From Nitrospira sp. (GTDB lineage: Bacteria > Nitrospirota > Nitrospiria > Nitrospirales > Nitrospiraceae): a DNA stretch of 64,000 nucleotides. Under the pieces are notes generated by a model. It was not told the origin of the DNA. It did not search any database and saw only the letters and a program-made list of their open reading frames with translations. Numbering within the stretch: position 1 is the first letter of the stretch; each line of letters starts with the position of its first letter. This document shows positions 47,426 to 56,933 of the stretch, in pieces. Location of the stretch: assembly GCA_030123565.1 (NCBI GenBank), contig CP126122.1:3858800-3922799 (forward strand). The letters run 5' to 3'. The translations under genes were made by a program, and so were the position numbers.

Positions 47426-48969
47426 ATGAAGACATTCCTTCTTTCCTGGAACCCACGCAAATCGCCTGGCGACTTTCTCCGGCCTCACATTGAACGATTT
47501 CGACGGGATGGCCGACTGTCCTATCTGTGGCGAACGATCCGAAAACGCAACTTCCCCGCAGGCAGTCGGGTGTTGCTCATCAGGGTCGGGGAAGAGCCCA
47601 GGGGTTTGATCGCGTCTGGTAAGACGACCAGGGAGCCTTACACCGCCGCCTGAAAAACTTCAATTGGTTGGTCCAAGGGTCGGGGGTAGAGGTACCCGTG
47701 GCCATTGCCTCGGCACTTCAGGCACGGTGGAACAAGGTAGCCACGAAGACTGATACGCCCAGCCGAAATTCACCAGGGGTCGCAAAAGCAATCGCCGAGC
47801 GTCTCTTGCCTTATCCCACCGTCCGGAAAATTATCTGTTCGGACCTCGCGACCTATTGGCGGTACGCCAATGCGAAGTTCAAAGGGAAGGTCTTCATCAC
47901 CCTCGGTAAGCGCTACATTCGGCTCAATGTCGGAATGGTGGAGGTGTTTGTTATCACAGCGGACCACGTCCTCGTGGTTTGTGACGAGAAGACCGGTAGG
48001 TCTGATAGGCCAGGTCCTTACAGGAGCGAGCCGGATGCATGGCCGTTGCGGCTTTTGCACGACGGATACATAAAGAAGAGGAGGCGCCTTCAACCTGTCA
48101 TCCTTTCTGTTATCGACAAGCTTGGACGGACGCGGAAAAACCCCTCTACTTCCAAGGCGCACTCACCAGGGCTTATACAGTTCCTGGAGAGTACGTATCC
48201 ACCACAATCAGAGGCGGCCCGTCCAGGCAAGGCAGAAGAGGCTGTGCTCCACATTCTGGTTGGGGACAGGAAAGATCCTACAAAGCTCTCGGAGGCAGCC
48301 CGAAAACGACGGTCCGTTCCCTGGATCGTCCCCAAGACCGCCCGACAGGGAGAGAAGGTCCTGTTCTTCCTGCCAGAGATTGGTATTGCGGCGATCGGAA
48401 GCATCGCCAAGCTGGATAAAACCCCAGGCCGTTTCGGTGCGCGCCCTGCTTATGGGGCAAGAGTCGGCGATCTCCAACTTTTGAACCACCCTGTGCCGCT
48501 TGATGCCCTCGCTCGTATAACAGGTTGGAAATGGCCCAGCTACCCTAGGAGCTACACCACGGTGCGTGGGGAGATTGCTGCCCGTCTTATCGACCTCGTC
48601 GAAACATATGGAAACGAGCGAGATGGCGGAGAAAATAGGAGGGCGAGTGTGAGTGCCATGGAAGGGATTCGGAAGGAGTACCGTCGCATCTCACGTTCTC
48701 GCAACAGGCCATTACGCAAGAGCGTGCTTGACCGTGAGAAGGGGGTGTGCCAAGCCTGCAAGCAGGACTTTTCTCGTATACTCGATGGTCTTGGGCTACG
48801 CGCTCTCCATGTCCACCATCGAGAGCAATTGGCCGCCTCGGACGCACCACCCATCACCCACCCCTCCCAATTGGCCGTTGTGTGCGCCAACTGCCACGCA
48901 TTGATTCACAGTAATCCAAGGCGAGCGCTTCCGGTAGAGGAACTCCAGAAAAGATTGGTGGGGCAGTAA
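47426..48969 (+). pseudogene. PUA/EVE-like plus HNH modification-dependent endonuclease, damaged N-terminal domain
   Basis: The first frame (47426-47653) gives FLLSWNPRKSP and GSRVLLIRVGEEPRGLIASG, the start of a PUA/EVE-like domain, and stops after REPYTAA. The second frame continues with LKNFNWLVQGSGVEVPVAIA, the end of the same kind of domain, and runs to 48969. The middle (about 40-60 residues) appears deleted with loss of frame. The long part has a second EVE-like domain (RQGEKVLFFLPEIGIAAIG) and a C-terminal HNH nuclease (CQACKQDF, HVHHREQL, VVCANCHALIH). It could still be made from TTG 47668 or GTG 47698 as a 420-430-residue protein. Confidence 0.65.
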
Positions 48970-49015
48970 GTGCGCGTCCTGGGAAAAGTCGCCGATTCGG
49001 ATATGCATCACGCTT

Positions 49016-49037
49016 GGTGACGACCAACTTCGTCACC
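49016..49037. terminator. 7-base-pair hairpin
   Basis: GGTGACG (49016-49022) pairs perfectly with CGTCACC (49031-49037), 47 bases after the nuclease gene. There is no T tract. The following bases to about 49080 repeat CGTCACC and CTCGTC words and resemble the dispersed repeat family. Confidence 0.4.
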
Positions 49038-49253
49038 TGACGAGCCCTCGTCGCTCGTCCTTCGTCACCTCTTACCCGTCACACCGGCTCCCTATTCAGT
49101 CGCCTGCGAGACTCACTTGAAAGTTCAGCTGGTTAGCCGATCGAGCATGGAGAGGTCTCGCCTGGAACGGCCCTTGCCATTCTATGCTGTCGACAACGCA
49201 CGAGAGACCGGAAGGTGAGGCGATCGACGGCAACCAGCACAAGGAGGTTCGAC
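49038..49253. other. non-coding gap
   Basis: Repeat-like words up to about 49085, then nothing recognisable until the AAGGAGG site before 49254. Confidence 0.4.
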
Positions 49254-49769
49254 ATGTACGCCTTTTTCAAAACGGATGAATCATGGACGGGGTTGGTGTT
49301 GCGGATCAGTTTGGGAGCGGTGGTCTTCGCCCATGGTGCGCAGAAGTTATTGGGATGGTTCGGAGGTAATGGATTCGACGGCACGATGGGATTTTTTACC
49401 AACGTCATGCACTTGCCTTGGATCGTCGCCTTCCTGGTCATCATCGGCGAATCCATCGGGAGCCTGGGGCTGATTGCAGGATTCCTCACGCGATTCACGG
49501 CAGCGAGTTTCATCGTCATCATGCTCGGCGCGATTGCGACGGTGCACTGGCCGCAGGGCTTCTTCATGAACTGGTTCGGCAAGCAACAGGGCGAGGGGTT
49601 TGAGTATCACCTGCTCGTCGTGGCGATGAGCGTCGCGCTGTTGCTCACGGGAGCGGGGAAGTGGTCCTTGGATGGGTTGATCGCGCGCCGGCTCGGTGAG
49701 CGGTCTGCCTCCCCGACTGCCCGGACCGCCAAGGCACGGGAAGCGAGCTTTGCCTTGCGCATGTTTTGA
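49254..49769 (+). CDS. DoxX family membrane protein (paralogue)
   Basis: A 171-residue membrane protein that aligns over most of its length with the DoxX protein at 13055 ([53 protein letters not shown]). It has a C-terminal extension of about 20 polar residues absent from the other copy. The ATG 49254 follows AAGGAGG. The two copies are a within-genome duplication; flanking genes differ. Confidence 0.86.
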   Translation: MYAFFKTDESWTGLVLRISLGAVVFAHGAQKLLGWFGGNGFDGTMGFFTNVMHLPWIVAFLVIIGESIGSLGLIAGFLTRFTAASFIVIMLGAIATVHWPQGFFMNWFGKQQGEGFEYHLLVVAMSVALLLTGAGKWSLDGLIARRLGERSASPTARTAKAREASFALRMF

Positions 49770-49793
49770 AGATCGAGGAACGCGGAGGGACCG

Positions 49794-50123
49794 ATGCTGA
49801 AGATCAGCCTGTTGCGCGAGAGGCAGGGAACCAGGGTCGCCCTCGCCGGGCGGTTGATCGGTCCCTGGGTTGAGGAGTTGCGGCGCTGTTGGATCGAAGC
49901 GGAGGCCGATTGTAGGGACAGGTGGAGGGTCGATCTTCGCGAGACAACGCACGTGGATGCAGCCGGCAAGGCTCTGCTGTCGGAGATGTTTCATCAAGGG
50001 GTGACGTTTGAGGTCAGGGGTTGTCTGATGCGGGCTATTGTAGAGAGTCTGGCCGCCGAGCCCGGCCAGTCTTCAAATGGCAGGCCGGTGCCGCAACCGG
50101 CAGGAAAGGGCCGAGGGTCCTGA
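49794..50123 (+). CDS. STAS-domain-like protein
   Basis: A 109-residue protein with a STAS-like core: TRVALAGRLIGPWVEELRRC and WRVDLRETTHVDAAGKALLS. In anti-sigma antagonists a phosphorylated Ser lies after the D-x2-x2-D segment; here the position reads DAAGKALL with no Ser, so phospho-regulation is doubtful. GGAGG precedes ATG 49794, 24 bases after the DoxX stop, so the two may be an operon. Confidence 0.7.
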   Translation: MLKISLLRERQGTRVALAGRLIGPWVEELRRCWIEAEADCRDRWRVDLRETTHVDAAGKALLSEMFHQGVTFEVRGCLMRAIVESLAAEPGQSSNGRPVPQPAGKGRGS

Positions 50124-50521
50124 CACTGAGTCGTACAGAAACATTCACTCCTGCGGATCGCCATGGTCCGGAGTGACATCAAGGAGGGCATAATGCGACA
50201 AGTGATATGGAAACCCAGCCCCTGATTGGAGTGATCCGTCCCGGGCGGATGTTCCACAATCTGATCATGAAGATGGTGGATCGCTGAAGGAGAGGGCGCT
50301 CCAGGCTTGCATCGAGCAGTAAGACGATCTAACGTTACAACTCATGAAGCAGTGCGCGAGTCTGATGTCCCAACGATACCTTCCATAATCCCTCGGTTCA
50401 TTTCCCATCGCCCCCTCCCCTGTCGGTGGAGTGGGTAGAATGGGAACGGCAGGAGCATAGGCCAGTGTAGATCGACGCAGGAAGAGGGGTACTTCATTCA
50501 CAGACCAATAGGGAGGAAGCT
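50124..50521. other. gap with a possible mini-ORF
   Basis: An AAGGAGG at about 50180 stands before ATG 50192, but that frame stops after ten codons. A shifted frame from ATG 50209 reads METQPLIGVIRPGRMFHNLI and stops at 50287, so a short frameshifted gene is possible but cannot be named. The rest is unremarkable. Confidence 0.35.
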
Positions 50522-50893
50522 ATGGCGACCCAAGTGACGATCAATGATCCGGCCAAGGCGAAAGACTATTTCGAGGCGAAGATGGCCTTCACGACCGGCC
50601 CGGTCGAGTTGGAGCGCATGATGAAGAATAACGAAGTGAACATTGTCGATGTGCGGGCGGCCGAAGATTACGCTGAAGGGCACATTCCAGGCGCGGTGAA
50701 TTTACCGAAGGGTCAGTGGCCATCCCTGAAAGGTTTACGCAAGGACAAGGTGAATGTGCTCTATTGCTATTCACAAGTCTGTCATCTTGCGGCGACCGCG
50801 GCGGTGGAATTTACCGGCAAAGGCTATCCCATTATGGAATTGGACGGCGGCTGGCGTTGGTGGAAGGATGACGGGTTTGACATCGAAAAGTGA
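50522..50893 (+). CDS. rhodanese-like sulfurtransferase
   Basis: A 123-residue single-domain rhodanese. VNIVDVRAAEDYAEGHIPGA is the family signature and the active-site loop is CYSQVCHLA, in which the first Cys would carry persulfide. The WxxDGF end (WWKDDGFDIE) is typical. It is soluble. It may hand sulfur to the Tus-like system at 1660, but no link is shown. Confidence 0.92.
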   Translation: MATQVTINDPAKAKDYFEAKMAFTTGPVELERMMKNNEVNIVDVRAAEDYAEGHIPGAVNLPKGQWPSLKGLRKDKVNVLYCYSQVCHLAATAAVEFTGKGYPIMELDGGWRWWKDDGFDIEK

Positions 50894-50969
50894 ATAGTCG
50901 CCCGGCCTATTCGAGGTAGGCCTCAGGGCATGATCATGGAGAAGTGTCACCGATTGAGGAGGACGAGCC

Positions 50970-51989
50970 ATGGTGCGAATGAAGGCCGTTCAAGCCGCAA
51001 GACCAGGGGGCGACTGGGAACTTGTCGAACGCGACATTCCCCAACCGAAACCCGGTCAGGTGCGGGTAAAGGTCCAGGCTTGTGGTGTCTGTCACAGTGA
51101 CATGTTCGTGAAAGAAGGGCTTTGGCCGGGTCTTCAATTTCCCCGCATCCCCGGGCATGAAATTGCCGGCCTGATCGATGAGGTGGGATCCGCCGTCACG
51201 GCCTGGAAAAAAGGCCAGCCTGTCGGTATCGGCTGGCACGGAGGCCATTGCGGCCACTGCGATCAATGCCGCCGAGGAGATTTTATTCTCTGCCGCTCCG
51301 GGCAGGTCTGTGGGATCAGCTATGACGGCGGATGGGCGGAATATGTCGTAGTGCCTGCTGAAGCGGTAGCCTCGCTTCCGGATGATTTATCGTTCGAAGA
51401 GGCCGCCCCGTTGCTGTGCGCAGGCATTACCACCTTCAACAGTTTGCGGAACAGCGGTGCGCAGGCTGGTGACCTGGTGGCCGTGCAAGGAATCGGCGGA
51501 CTGGGACATCTCGGCATTCAGTACGCGTCGAAGTTGGGGCTGAAGACCGTGGCGGTCGGGCGAGGAAAAGACAAGGAACCGCTGGCTCGCAAGCTCGGTG
51601 CTGCTCACTACATCGATGCAGCGGTTGTGAATCCAGCCGAGGCACTCCAGCGACGGGGCGGCGCACGGGTCATTCTTGCGACGGCGCCGGACAGCAAAGG
51701 CATCGCGTCGATGGTAGACGGACTCGGTGCGAATGGGACATTGCTCATCGTCGCCGCCCCGGGTGAACCGGTCATGGTGAATGCCATCACCCTCATTGGG
51801 AAGCGCGCCACCGTCCAGGGCTGGCCATCAGGTACGTCAAAGGATTCCGAGGACACGTTACGTTTCAGTGCCATGACGGGTGTGCGGCCCATGATTGAAC
51901 GGTTTCCCCTTGCACGGGCGCCGGAAGCCTATCAGCAGATGATGAGCGGCAAGGTGCGGTTTCGTGCCGTATTGACGATGAACTCTTAA
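50970..51989 (+). CDS. zinc-dependent alcohol dehydrogenase (MDR superfamily)
   Basis: A 339-residue medium-chain dehydrogenase. Catalytic zinc ligands lie in CGVCHSD and GHEIAG, the structural zinc site is CGHCDQCRRGDFILC, and the nucleotide fold starts at VAVQGIGGLGHLGIQYA. The sequence resembles AdhP/AdhT enzymes, which oxidise short alcohols or reduce aldehydes with NAD(P). It is 76 bases after the rhodanese gene and 14 bases before the OsmC gene. Confidence 0.93.
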   Translation: MVRMKAVQAARPGGDWELVERDIPQPKPGQVRVKVQACGVCHSDMFVKEGLWPGLQFPRIPGHEIAGLIDEVGSAVTAWKKGQPVGIGWHGGHCGHCDQCRRGDFILCRSGQVCGISYDGGWAEYVVVPAEAVASLPDDLSFEEAAPLLCAGITTFNSLRNSGAQAGDLVAVQGIGGLGHLGIQYASKLGLKTVAVGRGKDKEPLARKLGAAHYIDAAVVNPAEALQRRGGARVILATAPDSKGIASMVDGLGANGTLLIVAAPGEPVMVNAITLIGKRATVQGWPSGTSKDSEDTLRFSAMTGVRPMIERFPLARAPEAYQQMMSGKVRFRAVLTMNS

Positions 51990-52003
51990 CATTGGAGGAC
52001 GCG

Positions 52004-52429
52004 ATGAAACGGAATGCTTCGGCAAAATGGCAGGGAGATCTCAAAACCGGCAAAGGGACGGTGTCGACGGGCAGCGGCGTTTTGACCGAGACGCAATATT
52101 CATTCAGCACCAGATTCGAGAACGGACAAGGCACAAATCCGGAAGAGTTGATCGCGGCCGCCCATGCCGGTTGTTTTACCATGGCCCTTTCCGGTCAGTT
52201 GGGTGCAGCGAATCTGGTAGCCGAGCGCCTGGCGACCACCGCAACAGTCACGATGGAAAAATTGGAGGCGGGTTGGACGGTCACCGGCATCCATTTGGTC
52301 GTGAAGGGCAAGGTGCCCAAGGCTGATGCGGCTGCCTGGGAGAAGGCGACCCAGGCTGCCAAAACCGGCTGCCCGATTTCGCGGTTGTTGAACACGACCA
52401 TCACCATGGACGCAAACTTGGAAGGGTAG
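52004..52429 (+). CDS. OsmC-family peroxiredoxin
   Basis: A 141-residue OsmC/Ohr-fold protein. The two redox-active cysteines lie in AAAHAGCFTMAL and TGCPISRLLNT. The motif NPEELIAAAHAGC is characteristic of OsmC. It reduces organic hydroperoxides with a lipoyl- or thiol-dependent donor. It starts at ATG 52004 after TTGGAGG, probably in an operon with the alcohol dehydrogenase and the HAD gene that follows at five bases. Confidence 0.93.
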   Translation: MKRNASAKWQGDLKTGKGTVSTGSGVLTETQYSFSTRFENGQGTNPEELIAAAHAGCFTMALSGQLGAANLVAERLATTATVTMEKLEAGWTVTGIHLVVKGKVPKADAAAWEKATQAAKTGCPISRLLNTTITMDANLEG

Positions 52430-52434
52430 AATTC

Positions 52435-53133
52435 GTGGCTGCAGCGCAGGATACCGATGGGTTGGCCTTTCTCTTCGATCTGGACGGCACCCTGGTGGAC
52501 AGTGTCTACCAGCATGTATTGGCCTGGCGTGAGGCAACCCAGGCTGTCGGCATCGAGCTGCCGGTCTGGAGGATCCACCGGCAGATCGGCATGAGCGGCG
52601 GCCTGATGTTGCATGCGCTCTGGCGGGAAACCGGGCGGCCGGTCTCGAAAGAAGACGCGGAGCGCATCCAGTTGGTGCACGCCGAAGTCTATGCCAAACA
52701 GGCTCCGTCGCTCAGGGTCTTGCCGGGGGCGCAGGAACTCTTGGACCGGCTGGCGGCTTCCCGTATTCCGCATGCCATTGCGACGAGCGGCCGCTTGCAG
52801 AGTGCGCAACATGCGTTGAAGCTGCTCCAGCTTCACCTCGGCACGCCGGTGGTGACCCGCGACCAGGTGCGGCGTGCGAAGCCGGATCCCGACCTGTTTC
52901 TCGCGGCTGCCGAACAGCTCAATGTGCCGATCGCCAAGTGCATCGTCGTCGGTGACAGTGTCTGGGACCTGCTGGCGGCCCGACGCGCCTCCGCGCTCGG
53001 CGTCGGGCTCCTGTCGGGCGGCTATGGGCGGGACGAACTGGAACGGGCGGGGGCCTACCGCACCTACGACGATCCCGCGGATCTCATGCGTCACCTGGAC
53101 GAGTGCGGCGTACGGCTCGAACCGCCCGTTTGA
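52435..53133 (+). CDS. HAD-family hydrolase (phosphoglycolate phosphatase/beta-PGM-like)
   Basis: A 232-residue HAD phosphatase. Motif I is FDLDGTLVDS, motif II is TSGR, motif III Lys is in RAKPDPDLF, and motif IV is VGDSVWDLLAA. A helical cap follows motif I. It starts with GTG 52435, only five bases after the OsmC stop, so it is translated with it. Phosphatase or mutase substrate cannot be told. Confidence 0.9.
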   Translation: MAAAQDTDGLAFLFDLDGTLVDSVYQHVLAWREATQAVGIELPVWRIHRQIGMSGGLMLHALWRETGRPVSKEDAERIQLVHAEVYAKQAPSLRVLPGAQELLDRLAASRIPHAIATSGRLQSAQHALKLLQLHLGTPVVTRDQVRRAKPDPDLFLAAAEQLNVPIAKCIVVGDSVWDLLAARRASALGVGLLSGGYGRDELERAGAYRTYDDPADLMRHLDECGVRLEPPV

Positions 53134-53266
53134 AACTTGCCGAAGCGTGACCCGATGGCTGAGAAGACCGCACATGGAAACAGGCCGGCAAGGGGGTCGT
53201 CCATGCCGGGGAGAGGTCCTGCCAGCCGAGCGACACCGCGCCGACAATAGAGAGAAGGAGTTGTGC
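53134..53266. other. non-coding gap
   Basis: No gene supported. AAGGAG at about 53255 is the ribosome binding site of the nitroreductase gene. Confidence 0.4.
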
Positions 53267-53872
53267 ATGGAAAAGCCCGCAGATGCCGCTTATCCGATTC
53301 ACGACCTGCTGCGGCGCCGCTGGAGTCCGCGTGCCTATTCCGAACGGCCGGTGGAGCGAGAAAAGTTGCAGAGTCTCTTCGAAGCGGCCAGATGGGCGCC
53401 CTCGTCGAACAACGAGCAGCCCTGGCACTTCATCGTCGGGACAAAAGCAGATCCAGCTGGGTACGCCAGGCTCTTTGACTGTCTCAAGGAAGGCAACAAG
53501 AAGTGGGCATTTCGGGCACCGGTCTTGATGTTGTCGGTCGCGCGCCTGAATTTTGAAGACGACACAGCGAACCGGCATGCCTGGCATGACACGGGGATGG
53601 CTTCGTTCAGCCTGACCCTGCAGGCCACGGCGCTCGGGTTGATCGTCCACCAGATGGCGGGATTCGATGTGGAGAAGGCGCGCACCGATCTGAAGATTCC
53701 TGTCGGCTATGACCCGGTGGCGATGATCGCGGTCGGGTATCCAGGAGATCCGGCGATCTTGGACGACCGGCTGCGTCAGCGCGAGACGGCGCCTCGCGAG
53801 CGGAAGTCGATACGAGACTTTGTTTTTTCCGGCGCGTGGGGAGAGTCGATGCCGACTCCGGAGACACGATAG
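53267..53872 (+). CDS. nitroreductase family protein
   Basis: A 201-residue FMN-dependent nitroreductase fold: RRRWSPRAYSERPVEREKLQ, EAARWAPSSNNEQPWHFIVG and a C-terminal VAMIAVGYPGDP. The RxSxRxY start and the NxQPW flavin contact are kept. It probably reduces quinones or nitro-compounds with NAD(P)H. The stop overlaps a GTG of the next gene and ATG 53878 is six bases away. Confidence 0.9.
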   Translation: MEKPADAAYPIHDLLRRRWSPRAYSERPVEREKLQSLFEAARWAPSSNNEQPWHFIVGTKADPAGYARLFDCLKEGNKKWAFRAPVLMLSVARLNFEDDTANRHAWHDTGMASFSLTLQATALGLIVHQMAGFDVEKARTDLKIPVGYDPVAMIAVGYPGDPAILDDRLRQRETAPRERKSIRDFVFSGAWGESMPTPETR

Positions 53873-53877
53873 TGGGT

Positions 53878-54612
53878 ATGATGCAGGGACTGTCGGGAAA
53901 AGTCGCGATTGTGACGGGAGCTTCCAGCGGCATCGGGCGGGCCATCGCATTACGGCTGGCGGACGACGGCGCCGCCCTGGTGGTGAACTACCGGACCCGT
54001 GAACAGCAGGCGGACCAGGTGGTCGCCGCGATCCAGGCGAAGGGAGGAACCGCCGTCGCCCTGCAGGCCGATATGAGCCGCGCGTCGGATGCCCGTCGTC
54101 TGGTGACCGAGACCATGGCCTGCTTCGGCCGATTGGACATCCTCGTCAACAATGCCGGGAAGTTCACGCCGAAGCCCTTCCTGGACACCACCGAAGCGGA
54201 CTTCGACGCGCTGATGGGATTGCACGCCAAGGGGCCGTATTTTGCGATGCAGGAGGCGGCCAGGGTATTGGCGGACAATGGGCGCATTGTGAATATCACG
54301 ACTGCCGGCACGCAGCTGCACTTTCACGGCGCGAGCGCCTACCTCGGCAGCAAGCGGGCCTTGGAACAGTTTACGAAGGCGATCGCGCAAGAACTCGCTC
54401 CGCGCGGCATTACCGTGAACGCGGTCTCGCCCGGCATTACCGACACGGGCGTGCTGACGGAGCCCTATCGGCAGATGGGTCTGCAGCGATCCCCGACGCA
54501 GCGGTTGGGACTTCCCGCCGACATTGCCGAGGTGGTGGCGTTTCTGGCGAGTGAAAAAGCACGGTGGTTGACGGGACAGACGATTCAGGCCGGCGGCGGC
54601 ATCGTGATGTAA
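53878..54612 (+). CDS. short-chain dehydrogenase/reductase
   Basis: A classical SDR of 244 residues. The TGxxxGIG motif is TGASSGIG, NNAG is in LVNNAGKF, and the catalytic Tyr-x3-Lys reads AYLGSKRA; the catalytic Ser is replaced by Thr in NITTAGTQ. It ends in GQTIQAGGGIVM as in FabG-like members. It follows the nitroreductase without a gap. Unlike the SDR at 24301 it keeps a clear YxxxK pair and the NAG motif. Confidence 0.9.
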   Translation: MMQGLSGKVAIVTGASSGIGRAIALRLADDGAALVVNYRTREQQADQVVAAIQAKGGTAVALQADMSRASDARRLVTETMACFGRLDILVNNAGKFTPKPFLDTTEADFDALMGLHAKGPYFAMQEAARVLADNGRIVNITTAGTQLHFHGASAYLGSKRALEQFTKAIAQELAPRGITVNAVSPGITDTGVLTEPYRQMGLQRSPTQRLGLPADIAEVVAFLASEKARWLTGQTIQAGGGIVM

Positions 54613-54681
54613 CGTTCGGGGAAGAAGATAAGAGTCGCACCGGATGTGGTCAGGACGAGACCGCAGGGTCGGAACGTTTGT

Positions 54682-55359
54682 ATGGACAACCATTCTCCGG
54701 AAACCAGGCACCTGTCCGAGATCGACCCGGTAATGAGGCGGTTGATCGGCGAGGTCGGGCCCTATGGGCTGATCTGCCGGCCGCGGCGCTCCCCGTTCGA
54801 GTCTCTGGCCCGCGCCATTGCCTATCAACAACTCCACGATAAGGCTGCGGAGAGTATCCTGAGGCGATTCATCGCGCTCTTTCCCGGCCGGCGGTTTCCC
54901 AGTCCGTCAGAACTGCTGGCTGCCGCTCCGGACGCCATTCGTGAGACGGGCTTCTCTCACGCCAAAATCGCGGCGTTGCGCGACCTGGCGGCCAAGGCGA
55001 TCGACGGAACCGTGCCGACATCGCGGGTGATCAGGCGGCTGGATGACGATGCCATTGTCGAACGGCTGATTGAAGTGCGGGGGATCGGGCGATGGACCGT
55101 CGAGATGTTGCTGATCTTCCAACTGGGCCGCCCGGACGTGTTGCCGGTCGATGACTTCGGGGTGCGCAATGGATTCCGCATCGCCTACAGGCGGCGGGCG
55201 ATGCCGACGCCCAAAGAACTGTTACGATATGGGGAACGTTGGAGACCCTATCGCACGGCGGCGGCCTGGTACCTCTGGCGCGCGGTGGAGAGGGAAAAGC
55301 TCAACCGGCCGGCAAGGCCGGTTTCGAAGATGGCCATGAAACGAGCGACCGATGGCTGA
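54682..55359 (+). CDS. DNA-3-methyladenine glycosylase II (AlkA-like)
   Basis: A 225-residue HhH-GPD DNA glycosylase that removes alkylated bases. The helix-hairpin-helix is in EVRGIGRWTVEMLLIFQLG and the catalytic Asp in LPVDDFGVRNG. It lacks the N-terminal extra domain of E. coli AlkA, as in many bacteria. The stop overlaps the next gene start by eight bases. It is the only repair gene in this operon-like run. Confidence 0.88.
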   Translation: MDNHSPETRHLSEIDPVMRRLIGEVGPYGLICRPRRSPFESLARAIAYQQLHDKAAESILRRFIALFPGRRFPSPSELLAAAPDAIRETGFSHAKIAALRDLAAKAIDGTVPTSRVIRRLDDDAIVERLIEVRGIGRWTVEMLLIFQLGRPDVLPVDDFGVRNGFRIAYRRRAMPTPKELLRYGERWRPYRTAAAWYLWRAVEREKLNRPARPVSKMAMKRATDG

Positions 55360-56227
55360 TCCACACAAGCGGCTCGACACGAATCGAGCCGGGAACTTTT
55401 ATGTCGATGCGACCTGCATCAACTGCGATGCCTGCCGTCAACTGGCTCCGGCCAGCTTCGAGGAGGTCGGAGACTATTCCGCCGTGGTCCATCAACCGGT
55501 CACCGAGCCGGACAGGAGGCAGGCCTACCGCGCGTTACTCGCCTGCCCCACCGGCTCGATCGGAACCGAGCAGAAAGACCAGTCCCTGTTGAATGCCGCC
55601 AAGGCCGACTTTCCACTCCTCATGGAGGACGGTGTGTATTACTGCGGCTTCAATTCGGAGAAGTCGTTCGGTGCGAGCAGCTTCTTCGTGCAACATCCGG
55701 ACGGCAATTGGTTGATCGATTCACCTCGTTATCTCAAGCACCTGGTCGAGGCCCTCGAGCGGATGGGCGGCCTCGCCTATATTTTTCTGACGCATGAAGA
55801 CGATGTCGCGGACGCAGCTAAGTACGCGCGTCATTTCGGCGCGAAACGGATCATCCATCGCGAAGACGCCCATGCCATGCCGGATGCGGAAGAGATCATT
55901 GAGGGGCCGGAGGTCCGATCGTTCGGCAAGGAGTTCCGCATCATCCCGGTTCCCGGCCATACGGCCGGCAGCAGCTGTCTGCTCTATCGGGATCGATTTC
56001 TGTTCACGGGCGATCACCTCTGGTGGGAGCCGGAGAGCAAGCGACTGGAATCGCCGCGGCAGTTGGTATGGAATGGAGAGGCCTTGCGCCGTTCGATCGA
56101 GAAGCTGGCGCATCATCCCTTCGAATGGGTGCTGGCCGGCCATGGCGGTCGGATCCATCTGTCGCCTGAGCAGATGCGCATCGCACTGCATAGCCTGATC
56201 GAACGGCGGCAACGGGGTGCGGCGTGA
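55352..56227 (+). CDS. ferredoxin domain fused to metallo-beta-lactamase-like domain
   Basis: A 291-residue fusion. The N-terminal 75 residues form a [4Fe-4S]-type ferredoxin (CINCDACRQLAP, with a fourth Cys in LACPTGSIG). The rest is an MBL fold with VPGHTAGSSCLLY, FTGDHLWW and VLAGHGGR. The first zinc motif is THEDDVADA instead of HxHxDH, so the metal site is altered. A related subfamily with THxDDVAD is known to me from unannotated proteins. It overlaps the AlkA and ankyrin genes. Confidence 0.85.
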   Translation: MADPHKRLDTNRAGNFYVDATCINCDACRQLAPASFEEVGDYSAVVHQPVTEPDRRQAYRALLACPTGSIGTEQKDQSLLNAAKADFPLLMEDGVYYCGFNSEKSFGASSFFVQHPDGNWLIDSPRYLKHLVEALERMGGLAYIFLTHEDDVADAAKYARHFGAKRIIHREDAHAMPDAEEIIEGPEVRSFGKEFRIIPVPGHTAGSSCLLYRDRFLFTGDHLWWEPESKRLESPRQLVWNGEALRRSIEKLAHHPFEWVLAGHGGRIHLSPEQMRIALHSLIERRQRGAA

Positions 56228-56907
56228 TGAACCTGGTGCCGGCCGCATCCTGTGTCGGGCTGCTCTTCATGATGATGGTCGGCATGGCCGCCGGTGAATC
56301 GATCCCTCTCGGCAGGGACCAGGCGTTGCTTGCGGCGGCGGAACGGAACGATGTCGCGGAGGCTCGGCGCCTGCTGAATGAGGGGGCCGGCCTGCAGGCT
56401 CGCGATGCGCAAGGGCATACGGCCTTGATGATCGCGACCTATCGAAACCATGTCGAGATGGCGGCGCTGTTGATTCAAGCCGGGGCCGATGTCAATGCGC
56501 AGGATGCCATGCAAAACAGTCCCCTGCTGCTGGCCGGAGCGAGCGGCTATCTCGAAATCCTCCGGCTCGCGCTACAGGCGAACCCCGATTTCAAGGTGTA
56601 CAACCGCTACGGCGGTACCGCCTTGATTCCTGCCTGCGAGCGAGGGCACGTGGAGGTGGTGAAGGCATTGCTGAAGACCAAGATCGACGTGAACCATGTG
56701 AACCGGTTGGGATGGACTGCGCTGCTGGAAGCGATCATCCTCGGCGACGGGGGCGCCAACCATCAAGCCATCGTCCGAATGCTGGTGGCGGCGGGAGCGG
56801 ATCTCAACCTCGCCGATAGTGACGGCGTCACGCCCCTTCGGCACGCCAGGCAGAAGGGGTACACAGCGATCGTCGAGACGCTCCAGTCGGCAGGGGCACG
56901 GGAATAG
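56227..56907 (+). CDS. exported ankyrin-repeat protein
   Basis: A 226-residue protein. A short hydrophobic N terminus (CVGLLFMMMVGMAAG) looks like a signal peptide. About five ankyrin repeats follow (for example AQGHTALMIATYRNHVEMAA, GADVNAQDAMQNSPLLLAG). Such proteins mediate protein binding in the periplasm. The ATG overlaps the previous stop, giving a run of coupled genes 53267-56907. A GTG at 56224 is an alternative start. Confidence 0.85.
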   Translation: MNLVPAASCVGLLFMMMVGMAAGESIPLGRDQALLAAAERNDVAEARRLLNEGAGLQARDAQGHTALMIATYRNHVEMAALLIQAGADVNAQDAMQNSPLLLAGASGYLEILRLALQANPDFKVYNRYGGTALIPACERGHVEVVKALLKTKIDVNHVNRLGWTALLEAIILGDGGANHQAIVRMLVAAGADLNLADSDGVTPLRHARQKGYTAIVETLQSAGARE

Positions 56908-56933
56908 ACGGGAGGACCGGCCTGCGGGCACCG

